From contig NZ_CP083952.1 in the NCBI RefSeq assembly GCF_006442545.2, positions 620,001-684,000 of the forward strand: a DNA stretch of 64,000 bases, given 5' to 3'. The position numbers and the translations under genes were made by a program. Shown piece after piece: positions 26,221 to 34,609 of the stretch (positions are counted from its first letter, which is position 1; each line of letters starts with the position of its first letter). Source of the stretch: Mesorhizobium sp. B2-1-8. GTDB lineage: Bacteria > Pseudomonadota > Alphaproteobacteria > Rhizobiales > Rhizobiaceae. Under the pieces are notes generated by a model. The model had not been told where the DNA came from, did not search any database, and saw only the letters and a list, made by a program, of their open reading frames with translations.

Positions 26221-26928
26221 TCAGGCGATCTTCCGGGCCGGGCGGCGTCCGAGCGCGTGCTGGGAAAGCACCATGAATGGCGCACCGGGTTCGGGTTCGA
26301 CAAACAATGTCAGCGCATCCACCAGCACGGGCTGGCGCAACACATCGGCGAAAAGGCTGTCGATCGCGGTGCGCAGGCGAGGGCTTTCCTGTGGTCCGGC
26401 CCGGCCGGACAGGGTCATGTGGAAGCGGAAGGTTTCGAAGACATAGGGGTAACCCCATTGACAGAGATTGCGAAACTCGGCCGGCTTCAGCGAATCCGGG
26501 CTGCGCCGGTCGATCTCGGCATCGCTCAACGGCGCGCGAAACCGGTCGAAATCGCGCACGACGTCGTCGGCGAAGCGGTTGAGCGGAGGCAGCGGACCGT
26601 CCGGCACCAGCGCGAAGAAGCTGTCGATCTGGCTGACGACCAGGCGCGGGATCGTCACGACAGGCGTCACCTCGGCAAAATGATCGAGCGCCGCTCGCAG
26701 CGAAGCCTCGGTCTCGTCGGCAGCCAGGCGGAAAGGCGCTTTCAGCGTGGCGTGAAAGCCATAGCGGCGCGCCGAAGCGGTGTGGAAGGCCACTTCCGCC
26801 GCCGCCAGGTCGGCAACGGCCTCAACCGGCCTGGTCGCGGCACCAAACGGGTCGCGGCCCAGCCAGTTGGCGGCAATTCGCGCCAGCGGCTCGTCCTGCC
26901 TGGGAGTGAAATAGATGGCATAACGCAT
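26221..26928 (-). CDS. DUF1045 phosphonate-metabolism protein (2H phosphoesterase fold)
   Basis: 235 residues. The two H-x-T-x signatures of the 2H phosphoesterase superfamily are visible: FHATLKAPF near residue 57 and FHMTLSG near residue 170. The protein begins MRYAIYFTPRQDEPL, typical of the Phn-operon DUF1045 family. It may open or hydrolyse cyclic ribose phosphonate/phosphate intermediates; this is suggested by fold and by its place before phnM, not shown. It heads the three-gene minus-strand phn operon. Confidence 0.88.
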   Translation of the reverse strand: MRYAIYFTPRQDEPLARIAANWLGRDPFGAATRPVEAVADLAAAEVAFHTASARRYGFHATLKAPFRLAADETEASLRAALDHFAEVTPVVTIPRLVVSQIDSFFALVPDGPLPPLNRFADDVVRDFDRFRAPLSDAEIDRRSPDSLKPAEFRNLCQWGYPYVFETFRFHMTLSGRAGPQESPRLRTAIDSLFADVLRQPVLVDALTLFVEPEPGAPFMVLSQHALGRRPARKIA

Positions 26929-27079
26929 CGGAAGTCCTCGTCAGAAGGTTGCCATAGGTGATTTCCATGACGGATTGACGAAGCTTTGAAGGGTTTTCGA
27001 AGGCAAATCGACCCTCAGGGTTGTTAGCCGACGATTTTTCCAAGCTGGACCAACAGGTTCAGCCGGAAACGCAGAACGG

Positions 27080-27892
27080 TCAGGCCTTCATCAACCATTC
27101 GTGCTCGGGCGCGTTGTGGAATTTCCACGTCCGCTTCGGCCCGGCCATCACATTGAGATAATAGAGGTCATAGCCGTGGCAAGCGGCGCAGGGGTGATAT
27201 CCCCTGGGCACCAGCACCACGTCGCCGTCCTCGATCGCCATGGCTTCATCGAGCGCGCGCTGGCCGTCCTTGTCGGCATCGGTGTAGACGCGCTGGAAGG
27301 CAAAGCCCTGCGGCGGGTTGAGGCGGTGGTAGTAGGTTTCCTCGAGATAGGATTCGGCGGGCAGGTTGTCCTGGTCGTGCTTGTGCGGCGGATAGCTCGA
27401 CGTGTGGCCACCGGGCGTGATGACCTCGACCACCAGCAATGAGTCGGCCGGCTGGCCCTCCGGCAGGATGTTGGTGACGTAGCGTGTGTTGGTGCCCTTG
27501 CCGCGCACCTCCTGGCCGAGATCGTCCGGTCCGATCACCCGGACCGGCAGGCCGCCGCCAAGACCGGGCGCCGAGCACACGCCAAGCTCCAGCTCGGTAT
27601 CGGCTGTCACCGACCAGTCAGATCCCTGCGGCACGTAGACGGACCACGGCTTGCCCTCGAAGGGCGACATGCGCTCGCCGAGCAGGCCGAGATCCTTGCC
27701 GCCGGCTTTGGCGGTACCCTTGCCGGTCACGAACACCAGGCAGACCTCGCGGTCGTCCGTCTTTCCAGAGGCGCTTTCGCCCGGCTTCAGCCGATGCAGG
27801 TCGAAACCGACATAGGTCCAGCCGGCGCTTTTCGGCGTCACATGAGCGACGCGGCCATGGCCCTTGTCGGCTTTGACGAGCAGTTTGGACAT
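27080..27892 (-). CDS. iolB: 5-deoxy-glucuronate isomerase IolB
   Basis: 270 residues from ATG 27892, just after GGAGAGACAAA. The bicupin fold shows in VGFDLHRLKPGESASG and, in the second cupin, GHTSSYPPHKHDQDNLPAES with the metal histidines, then VLVPRGYHPCAACHGYDLYY. IolB isomerises 5-deoxy-D-glucuronate to 2-deoxy-5-keto-D-gluconate in inositol catabolism. It is the last iol gene in this minus-strand cluster and is separated from iolE by a palindromic repeat and a small membrane gene. Confidence 0.96.
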   Translation of the reverse strand: MSKLLVKADKGHGRVAHVTPKSAGWTYVGFDLHRLKPGESASGKTDDREVCLVFVTGKGTAKAGGKDLGLLGERMSPFEGKPWSVYVPQGSDWSVTADTELELGVCSAPGLGGGLPVRVIGPDDLGQEVRGKGTNTRYVTNILPEGQPADSLLVVEVITPGGHTSSYPPHKHDQDNLPAESYLEETYYHRLNPPQGFAFQRVYTDADKDGQRALDEAMAIEDGDVVLVPRGYHPCAACHGYDLYYLNVMAGPKRTWKFHNAPEHEWLMKA

Positions 27893-28009
27893 TTTGTCTC
27901 TCCTATTGCAGTGGCTTGACGGGTTGCAGCTTGTCCAAGCCGACGATTTCACCGGTTGTTCAAAAGGATCATCGCAGACGCCTCAGATTGGCCGAGGCCC
28001 TCTCAACTT

Positions 28010-28192
28010 CGTCATCCTAGGGCGAAGCAGGAGCGAAGCTCCGTCGCGGAGACCCTAGGATCCATTCCGTGACCTCGGTCGAAGGATGCAGCGGAGCGGA
28101 ATTCTGCACCGTCGCAACGCTTCAATCCAACGGCATGGATCCTAGGGTCTGCGCCGCGTCGCTGCGCTCCTTGCTCCGCCCTAGGATGACGA
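28010..28192. repeat. Large imperfect palindromic repeat
   Basis: Arms of about 60 bases (28010-28068 and 28134-28192) are inverted copies of each other; both begin or end with the core CGTCATCCTAGGGCG. The middle also pairs in part. It resembles the long intergenic palindromes found in many copies in Mesorhizobium genomes. It lies between iolB and the small membrane gene and may terminate or stabilise transcripts. Confidence 0.7.
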
Positions 28193-28253
28193 GGCAAGGA
28201 GCATTTCGGCCAATCACCAACGTATGGATCCGTTGCGCACGTATCTTCTTCCA

Positions 28254-28487
28254 TTATTCCTTGGGTTCGACGGCGCCCTTGGGTTCCTCAGGCGTCGCCT
28301 TCGCCTCCTCCACCGGCTTGTAGAGATAGAAAAACTGCCAGGCGCCGTAGCCGGCGAAACCGAGGGCAATGACGCCCCAGAACGGCGTGCCGGTGGCGAA
28401 TTCGATCACCGACCAGATCAGGCAGACCGCGACGACGGCGATGCGCCGCCAAAGCGGGCGGAAGAACGGGTGTTCATAATCTTTCAT
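28254..28487 (-). CDS. Small two-helix membrane protein in the iol cluster
   Basis: 77 residues with two hydrophobic stretches (about 15-31 and 36-54) and an acidic, proline-rich tail (EEAKATPEEPKGAVEP). Start MKDYEHPFFRPLWRRI is typical of small rhizobial inner-membrane proteins. It lies 63 bases after iolE on the same strand. No function can be assigned; it may simply ride on the iol transcript. Confidence 0.6.
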   Translation of the reverse strand: MKDYEHPFFRPLWRRIAVVAVCLIWSVIEFATGTPFWGVIALGFAGYGAWQFFYLYKPVEEAKATPEEPKGAVEPKE

Positions 28488-28550
28488 CGCGCCATCCGAA
28501 ATTCAGCAATCTGTCCTCAGATAGACCGGGCGTCACGGCGAATCCAGCCT

Positions 28551-29468
28551 TCAGGCATTCGGAAAACCTTGTGTCTCGACCGTGTAGCCGGCTAATGTCA
28601 TCACCCGCATCAGCTCCTTGTAGCCGACCTGCGCCATCTTGAGCGGCGGGTTCTTCCTGGGATCCTGCTCGGCCTCGACCACGAACCAGCCCTCGTAGCC
28701 GTGATCGGCGAAGCGCTGCACGATGGCGCCGAAGTCGAGCGAACCGTCGCCCGGCACGGTGAAGGCGCCGAGGGCCACCGCGTCGAGGAAGGACTGCTTC
28801 GTACGGTCGAGTTTGTCGATCACATCCATGCGCACGTCCTTCACATGGACATGGCTGATGCGCTTGTGATGGTTGTCGATGGCGCGCAGCACATCGCCGC
28901 CGGCAAACGCCAGATGGCCCGCATCGAGCAGCAGAGGGATGCCTTCGCCGGAATGGCGCATGAAGGCATCGAGCTCCGGCTCGGTCTCGACCACGGCCGC
29001 CATATGATGGTGATAGGACAGCGGCATGCCTTGTTCCGCACACCATTCGCCGAATTCGGTCAGGCGCCTTCCATAGGCTTTCATCTCGTCACCGGTGAGC
29101 TTCGGCTTGGTCGCGAGCGGCTTGGAGCGGTCGCCCTGGATCGAGCGGCCGACCTCGCCATAGACGATGCAGGGCGCATCGACCGCCTTGAACAGGTCGA
29201 TCATCGGCTGGATGCGGTCCCTGTTGGCAGCCATCTCCTCGTCGACCAGAGTGCCCGAAAACCAGCCGCCGCATAGCGTCACGTCGGCGGCTTTCAGGAT
29301 CGGCAGCATCACCTTGGGGTCGTTGGGGAAGCGGCGGCCCATTTCCATGCCGGTGAAACCGGCCGAACGCGACTGGCGCAGACATTCCTCCAGCGACACG
29401 TCATCGCTGAGTTCGGCAAGATCGTCGTTCCACCATGCAATGGGGGACATGCCCAGTTTGGCTTTCAA
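28551..29468 (-). CDS. iolE: Inosose (2-keto-myo-inositol) dehydratase IolE
   Basis: 305 residues, xylose-isomerase-like TIM barrel. It begins KLGMSPIAWWNDDLAELSDD as IolE proteins do. Metal ligands are in YHHHMAAVVETEPELD, LLLDAGHLAFAG and HVKDVR. IolE removes water from 2-keto-myo-inositol to give the trione/diketo compound used by IolD. It follows iolD on the minus strand, with a repeat remnant in the 150-base gap. Confidence 0.95.
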   Translation of the reverse strand: MKAKLGMSPIAWWNDDLAELSDDVSLEECLRQSRSAGFTGMEMGRRFPNDPKVMLPILKAADVTLCGGWFSGTLVDEEMAANRDRIQPMIDLFKAVDAPCIVYGEVGRSIQGDRSKPLATKPKLTGDEMKAYGRRLTEFGEWCAEQGMPLSYHHHMAAVVETEPELDAFMRHSGEGIPLLLDAGHLAFAGGDVLRAIDNHHKRISHVHVKDVRMDVIDKLDRTKQSFLDAVALGAFTVPGDGSLDFGAIVQRFADHGYEGWFVVEAEQDPRKNPPLKMAQVGYKELMRVMTLAGYTVETQGFPNA

Positions 29469-29514
29469 GTCGTCACTCCGGTGCTAAAAACAGTTCATTT
29501 CTTGTTCGTTTGGA

Positions 29515-29601
29515 GCCGCCCCTCATCCGCCTGCCCGTCCTCCGCAGCAGCTGCGGAGGGTGGACCGGCACCCTTCTCCCCGTATAGGGACGGGGAGAAG
29601 G
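29515..29601. repeat. Copy of the CCCCTCAT...TTCTCCCCGT repeat (partial)
   Basis: Shares GCCGCCCCTCATC at one end and the small hairpin CTTCTCCCCGTATAGGGACG with the fuller copies at 35785-35963 and 49617-49808. Only one half is present, between iolE and iolD. Confidence 0.6.
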
Positions 29602-29621
29602 AAGAAGCTCCGGCGCCGGCG

Positions 29622-31472
29622 TCAATCGCCGATGGTCTGCATCTGCCGCTTCTCGTCGTAGGCCTTGCGCGCCGCGTTCACCTGGCTGCGCGCCGACACT
29701 TCCGGCACCGCTACGTCCCACCAGTGGCCGCCGGCATCGGTGGAAACCAGCGGATCGGTGTCGATGACCAGCACGGTGGTGCGGTCGTTCTTCTTGGCCT
29801 TCTGCAACCCGTTCTCCAGCTCGGCGATCGACGGCACTTTCTCTGATATCGCGCCCATGCTCGCCGCATGCGCGGCAAAGTCTACGTCGGGCAGGACCTC
29901 GTGACGCGAGTCCTTCAGAAGATTGTTGAAGTTGGCGCCGCCGGTCGCCATCTGCAGCCGGTTGATGCAGCCAAAACCCCTGTTGTCGAGCAGCACGATG
30001 GTCAGCTTCAGGCCGAGCATCACCGAGGTGGCGATCTCGGAGTTCAGCATCAGATAGGAACCATCGCCGATCATGACGACGACCTCCTCGTCGGGCTTGG
30101 CCATTTTGGTGCCGAGCCCGCCGGCGATCTCGTAGCCCATGGTCGAGAAGCCGTATTCGGCGTGATAGGAGCCGGGCGCGCCGGCCTGCCAGAGCTTGTG
30201 CAATTCGCCCGGAAGGCCGCCTGCCGCGTGCAGCAGCGTCACGCCGGAGCCCATGGCGCGCTGCACGGCGCCGATCACCTGCGCGTCGGAGGGGAAAGCG
30301 GCGTTGGTCGATGCCGTCACCTTGGCCGCATCGGCCTGCCAGGCCTTCTTGCCGGTGGCCGCATTGTCGGTCCAGACGTCAGGCGCCTTCCAGCCTTTCA
30401 GCGCGGCGGCGAGTTCCGCGAGCCCTTCGGCCGCGTCGGCGACCAGCGGCAGCGCCCGGTGCTTGCCGGCATCCAAGGGCTGCACGTTGAGCCCGATGAT
30501 GGTCTTGCCGGAATTCTTGAACAGCGCCCACGAGCCGGTGGTGAAATCCTGCAGGCGCGTGCCGATGGCGAGCACGACATCGGCCTCTTCCGCCAGCCGG
30601 TTGGCGGCCGAGGTGCCGGTGACGCCGACCGCCGCCATGTTGAGCTTATGATCGTCCGGCAGCGAGGACTTGCCGCCTTGCGTCTCGCAGACCGGAATGC
30701 CGGCGCCTTGCGCGAACTTCGCCAGTTCGTCGGAAGCCTGCGAATAGAGAACGCCGCCGCCTGCAATGATCAGCGGCTTCTTCGCGCCCTTGAGCGCGGC
30801 GACGGCCGCCGCCAGTTCGCCACGGTCCGGACGCGGCCGCCGCTGGCGCCAGACCTGCTCGGCAAAGAAGCTCTCGGGATAGTCATAGGCCTCGGCCTGC
30901 ACATCCTGGCAGAGCGACAAAGTCACCGGGCCGCATTCGGCCGGGTCGGTCAGCACCTGCATGGCGCGATTGAGCGCCGGGATGATCTGTTCCGGCCGCG
31001 TGATGCGGTCGAAATAGCGTGAGACCGGACGGAAGCAGTCGTTGACCGTCGCCGTTCCGTCGGAAAAATCCTCGGCCTGCTGCAGCACCGGATCGGGAAT
31101 GCGGTTGGCGAAGACATCGCCCGGCAGAAACAGGACGGGCAACCTGTTTACATGGGCAAGGGCGGCCGCCGTCACCATGTTCAGCGCGCCGGGGCCGATC
31201 GAAGAGGTCGCGGCCATGAAGCGGCGGCGGAAATTGGCCTTGCCATAGGCGATCGCCGCATGCGCCATCGCCTGCTCGTTGTGGGCGCGGAAGGTCGGCA
31301 GCTCGTCGCGCACCTGGTAGAGCGCCTCGCCGATTCCGGCGACGTTGCCATGGCCGAAGATCGCCCAGACACCGCCGAAAATCGGCATCGTCTTGCCGTC
31401 GATCTCGGTCATCTGCCGGGACAGGAAGCGGGTCAGCGCCTGCGCCATCGTCAGGCGGATTGTCTTGCTCAT
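29622..31472 (-). CDS. iolD: 3D-(3,5/4)-trihydroxycyclohexane-1,2-dione hydrolase IolD
   Basis: 616 residues, a thiamine-diphosphate enzyme of the acetolactate-synthase type: N-terminal PYR domain with the catalytic glutamate in AHNEQAMAHAAIAYGK, middle domain, and C-terminal PP domain with the cofactor motif GDGSYLMLNSEIATS. IolD hydrolyses the ring of the trione to 5-deoxy-glucuronate, the substrate of IolB. Length is normal. It follows iolC by 48 bases and is part of the iolC-iolD-iolE-iolB unit. Confidence 0.96.
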   Translation of the reverse strand: MSKTIRLTMAQALTRFLSRQMTEIDGKTMPIFGGVWAIFGHGNVAGIGEALYQVRDELPTFRAHNEQAMAHAAIAYGKANFRRRFMAATSSIGPGALNMVTAAALAHVNRLPVLFLPGDVFANRIPDPVLQQAEDFSDGTATVNDCFRPVSRYFDRITRPEQIIPALNRAMQVLTDPAECGPVTLSLCQDVQAEAYDYPESFFAEQVWRQRRPRPDRGELAAAVAALKGAKKPLIIAGGGVLYSQASDELAKFAQGAGIPVCETQGGKSSLPDDHKLNMAAVGVTGTSAANRLAEEADVVLAIGTRLQDFTTGSWALFKNSGKTIIGLNVQPLDAGKHRALPLVADAAEGLAELAAALKGWKAPDVWTDNAATGKKAWQADAAKVTASTNAAFPSDAQVIGAVQRAMGSGVTLLHAAGGLPGELHKLWQAGAPGSYHAEYGFSTMGYEIAGGLGTKMAKPDEEVVVMIGDGSYLMLNSEIATSVMLGLKLTIVLLDNRGFGCINRLQMATGGANFNNLLKDSRHEVLPDVDFAAHAASMGAISEKVPSIAELENGLQKAKKNDRTTVLVIDTDPLVSTDAGGHWWDVAVPEVSARSQVNAARKAYDEKRQMQTIGD

Positions 31473-31520
31473 GGTGTTTTCCTCCGCAGTCCCTATGCCG
31501 CCCGTTTGTGCCGCGCCTTG

Positions 31521-33455
31521 TTATGCCGCCTTGCGGCCGCGCACGGCAAGCCACGCTTCGGTCAGCTGTTCGAAGCGCGACGCCATGTCGGCGACAGCCT
31601 CGTCATCCGACATCTTGCCGGCCAGCCATTGCTCGGCGGCGTGGACGAAGATGGTGCGGCCGACGGCAAAGCCTTTCACGATAGGCGCCTTGGCGGTGGC
31701 GGCGAACGCCGCTTCCAGTTCGTCCTGCGGCGCTTCCAGGCCAAGCAGGACGATGCCGCGGCACCAAGGATCGTGCTTCAGAATCACCGCCTCGATCTTG
31801 GCCCAGGCGCCGCTCGACGCCTGCGGCTCGAGCTTCCACCAGTCCGGCTTGATGCCGAGCGCATAGAGTTCCTCCAGCGCGCGCGGGATCGTCGTGTCGT
31901 CGAGCCTGCCATGCTTGCCGGCTATGATCTCGATGAGAAGTTCCCGGCCGACCTTGCGCGCGGCCTCGAACAGCGCGCGCAGCTTCTGCTGCTGTTCTTC
32001 CTTCAGGGCCGCCGGATCGTCGGGATGGTAGAAGCACAGGCATTTGATGCAGTGATCGACCGGCCATTCGGTGAGCTGCGAGCCGATATCCTGCGAGAAT
32101 TCGAAACGCAGAGGCCGCGAGCCCGGCAGCTCCACCGGCCGGCCGAGCCAGGCGAAGGGATGCCTGGCGAACTCGAACATCGCCTCGCGGCCGTGTTTCT
32201 CGTCGATCAGCATGCCGTAGCCGTCGCGACCGGCGGCGACCTTGGCCGCCGCCTTGACCGCAAGCACCTTGAAATCGCGGATGCGTGCCGGATCGGCGCC
32301 TGTCTTGGTCGCGACATCCTCGAGCTGCACACGGTGGTCGCAGGCAAGCGCCATCAGCGAAGGGATGTCGCGCCGCCGGCTGGTCGCCCAATGGATGTGG
32401 TTGATCGCCTCGTCCTTGCGCAGCGCCCTATGCTTGCTGCCGTTCCTGAGGAAGAACTGCAGCTCCTCGAAGGTCGGATATTCAGGCGCGCAGAGCAGCC
32501 GCGACACGGCGAAGGCGCCGCAGGCGTTGGCCCAGGTCGCCGCCGTGGCCAGGCTTTCGCCGCCGAGCCAGCCACGCAGCAAGCCGGACATGAACGCGTC
32601 ACCGGCGCCCAGCACATTGTAGATCTCGATCGGGAAACCCTCGCCGACGATGCCGTCCTCGAGATCGTCGCTGATCGGCCCGTCATAGACGATGCAGCCC
32701 ATGGCGCCGCGCTTCAGGACGATGGTCGCCGAGGACAGGGCGCGGATCGTCTTCAGCGCGCTCAGGCAGTCGTCGGCGCCTGACGCGATCATGATCTCTT
32801 CCTCGGTGCCGACGATGAGATCGCAATCGGGCAGCACCGTCTTCAACTGGGCCGAGACCCGGTCCGACTTGACATAGCGCTCAAATCCTTCGGCGTGGCC
32901 GGCGAGACCCCACAGGTTCGGCCGGTAGTCGATGTCGAAGACGACCTTGCCGCCCCTGGCCTTCATGATGCGGATCGCCTTGCGCTGGGCGGCATCGCTG
33001 TTGGGACGGGAAAAATGCGTGCCGGTGACGACGATCGAGCGCGCCGAGGCAATGAACGCCTCGTCGATATCCTCTTCGGCCAGCGCCATGTCGGCACAGT
33101 CGGAGCGATAGAAGATCATCGGGGAAACGCCTTCGCTCTCGACCGAAAGCAGCACCAGCGCGGTCAGCCGCTCCTTGTCGGTCTTCAGCCCGTCGACATT
33201 GACGCCTTCGCGCTTCAGCTGCTCACGGACGAAGCGGCCCATCTGCTCGTCGCCGACGCGCGTCAGCAGCGCCGAGCGCAGGCCGAGCCGCGCCGTACCG
33301 ACGGAAATGTTGGCCGGGCAGCCGCCGACCGACTTGGCGAAGGTGGTGATGTCCTCAAGCCGCGAGCCGATCTGCTGGCCATAGAGGTCGACGGACGCGC
33401 GGCCGATCGTGATGACGTCGAGCAGCGCCTGTCTTGCGTCCACGGCTTCGCTCAT
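31521..33455 (-). CDS. iolC: 5-dehydro-2-deoxygluconokinase IolC fused to a DUF2090 domain
   Basis: 644 residues. Residues 1-330 are a PfkB-family sugar kinase with the substrate motif VGGCPANISVG and the catalytic GAGDAF at 283-288, which phosphorylates 2-deoxy-5-keto-gluconate. Residues about 335-635 are a DUF2090 domain, a TIM-barrel aldolase-like module (ACDHRVQLEDVATKTGAD, LLIEIIAGKHG, WWKLEPQ). The next pathway step is an aldolase (IolJ), and no iolJ is seen here, so the fused domain may do that step; this is inference. Single-domain IolC is about 330 residues, so the fusion is clear. An IolR-type operator lies 113 bases upstream. Confidence 0.93.
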   Translation of the reverse strand: MSEAVDARQALLDVITIGRASVDLYGQQIGSRLEDITTFAKSVGGCPANISVGTARLGLRSALLTRVGDEQMGRFVREQLKREGVNVDGLKTDKERLTALVLLSVESEGVSPMIFYRSDCADMALAEEDIDEAFIASARSIVVTGTHFSRPNSDAAQRKAIRIMKARGGKVVFDIDYRPNLWGLAGHAEGFERYVKSDRVSAQLKTVLPDCDLIVGTEEEIMIASGADDCLSALKTIRALSSATIVLKRGAMGCIVYDGPISDDLEDGIVGEGFPIEIYNVLGAGDAFMSGLLRGWLGGESLATAATWANACGAFAVSRLLCAPEYPTFEELQFFLRNGSKHRALRKDEAINHIHWATSRRRDIPSLMALACDHRVQLEDVATKTGADPARIRDFKVLAVKAAAKVAAGRDGYGMLIDEKHGREAMFEFARHPFAWLGRPVELPGSRPLRFEFSQDIGSQLTEWPVDHCIKCLCFYHPDDPAALKEEQQQKLRALFEAARKVGRELLIEIIAGKHGRLDDTTIPRALEELYALGIKPDWWKLEPQASSGAWAKIEAVILKHDPWCRGIVLLGLEAPQDELEAAFAATAKAPIVKGFAVGRTIFVHAAEQWLAGKMSDDEAVADMASRFEQLTEAWLAVRGRKAA

Positions 33456-33567
33456 TGGAACCTCCCGTCGGTCTTGTCGTCATGGACAACATTGTTTGGG
33501 TAACACGCGCGAGCGGCGGCGTGGTGCCGGCAATATGAAATAATAATTCCAATCCATAGTCAATATG

Positions 33568-33581
33568 GAATGAGCATTCCC
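33568..33581. promoter_or_regulatory. Probable IolR operator (GGAA-N6-TTCC)
   Basis: GGAATGAGCATTCC is a perfect inverted repeat and matches the GGAA-N6-TTCC motif reported for the RpiR-type IolR repressor of Sinorhizobium meliloti. It lies between iolR and iolC, upstream of the iolCDEB unit, next to AT-rich DNA that may be the promoter. Confidence 0.7.
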
Positions 33582-33612
33582 TGAGCTAAAATTGCCTTGG
33601 TGGGATGCTCGA

Positions 33613-34458
33613 TCACGCCTTGCGCTTGCGAGTCGCGTCGCGCCGCTTCTCGCCGACGCCGACGGCAAGCGCCATGGCCAGCGCCATTGTCGCCGACAGC
33701 GAGCGGAAGCCGGCGAAATCCGCTTCGGCAACCTCGAACCAGACCCTGGCGAACTGGGCGAGCGGCGAGAATGAGCTGTCGGTGATGGCAACGATCGGCA
33801 CGCCCTGCTCGGCAATGGCGCGCGCCTCCTCGATCGTGGCCGGCGCGTAGGGCGAGAAGCTGATGGCGATGACGGCGTCCGCAGGTGTGGCGAAGCCGAC
33901 CATCTCGGCATTCAGCCCGGCAGCCGATTCGATCAGCTGGTTGCGGATCTTCAGCTTGCCGAGCGCGTAGGCGATATAGCTCGCCACCGGATAGGAGCGT
34001 CGCTTGGCCAAGACATAGATGGTCTGCGCCTTCGCCAGCAGCGAAATCGCGTCTTCCAGATGCGCGTCATCCAGCGTGCGGGAAATGTCGTTGAGCGAGG
34101 TGCTGGCGGCGGCGATGAAGCCGTCGAAGATCGCCCGGTGACCGGCGCCGCCCTCGGCCTTGGCGCGCAGCGCCTGCAGCCGCTCGTCATAGGAGGAGTT
34201 GCGCTCGCGCAGCCGCTCGCGAAACACCTGCTGCAGGCTGGTGAAACCATCGAAACCGAGTTGCTGGGCAAAGCGGATCAGGGTCGAGGGCTGCACGCCG
34301 GCCGAAGCGGCGATGCTGGCGGCGGTGCCGAAGGCGATATCGTCGGGATTGTCGAGCGCGTAGGCGGCGATCTGGGCGATGCGCTTGGGCAGGCTCTCGC
34401 GCCGATCCAGAATGGTGGCGCGCAGCGTCTCGAAGTCGCGAGGTACCTGTTCGTCCAT
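33613..34458 (-). CDS. iolR: RpiR-type repressor of inositol catabolism, IolR
   Basis: 281 residues from ATG 34458. The N-terminal helix-turn-helix lies around IAASAGVQPSTLIRFAQQL (about 50-68), and a SIS domain follows (AKAQTIYVLAKRRSYPVASY; FATPADAVIAISFSPYAPAT). In rhizobia such a protein next to iolC represses inositol genes and is thought to respond to a phosphorylated intermediate. The gene lies directly upstream of iolC on the same strand and diverges from the Gfo/Idh gene at 34610. The C-terminal end is rich in arginine and lysine. Confidence 0.88.
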   Translation of the reverse strand: MDEQVPRDFETLRATILDRRESLPKRIAQIAAYALDNPDDIAFGTAASIAASAGVQPSTLIRFAQQLGFDGFTSLQQVFRERLRERNSSYDERLQALRAKAEGGAGHRAIFDGFIAAASTSLNDISRTLDDAHLEDAISLLAKAQTIYVLAKRRSYPVASYIAYALGKLKIRNQLIESAAGLNAEMVGFATPADAVIAISFSPYAPATIEEARAIAEQGVPIVAITDSSFSPLAQFARVWFEVAEADFAGFRSLSATMALAMALAVGVGEKRRDATRKRKA

Positions 34459-34609
34459 CGTCGCTCTGTTCAGGCTGTCTGGAAGCTCTCTCTGCCCCAT
34501 CATAGCGGGCCTGCGCAAGAACGCCATAAAAAATGAGGCAGACATTCCATTCCTAGCGAAAATGGACTAACTCATCCACGCAGCATTCATGGCCGTGGAG
34601 GAACGAATA

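Noticed and set aside
24961..26961. 666-codon plus-strand frame opposite phnM and DUF1045
   Set aside because: Antisense of phnM and its neighbour, whose motifs are intact on the minus strand.
31152..32783. 543-codon plus-strand frame opposite iolC and iolD
   Set aside because: Antisense frame of two well-supported enzymes.
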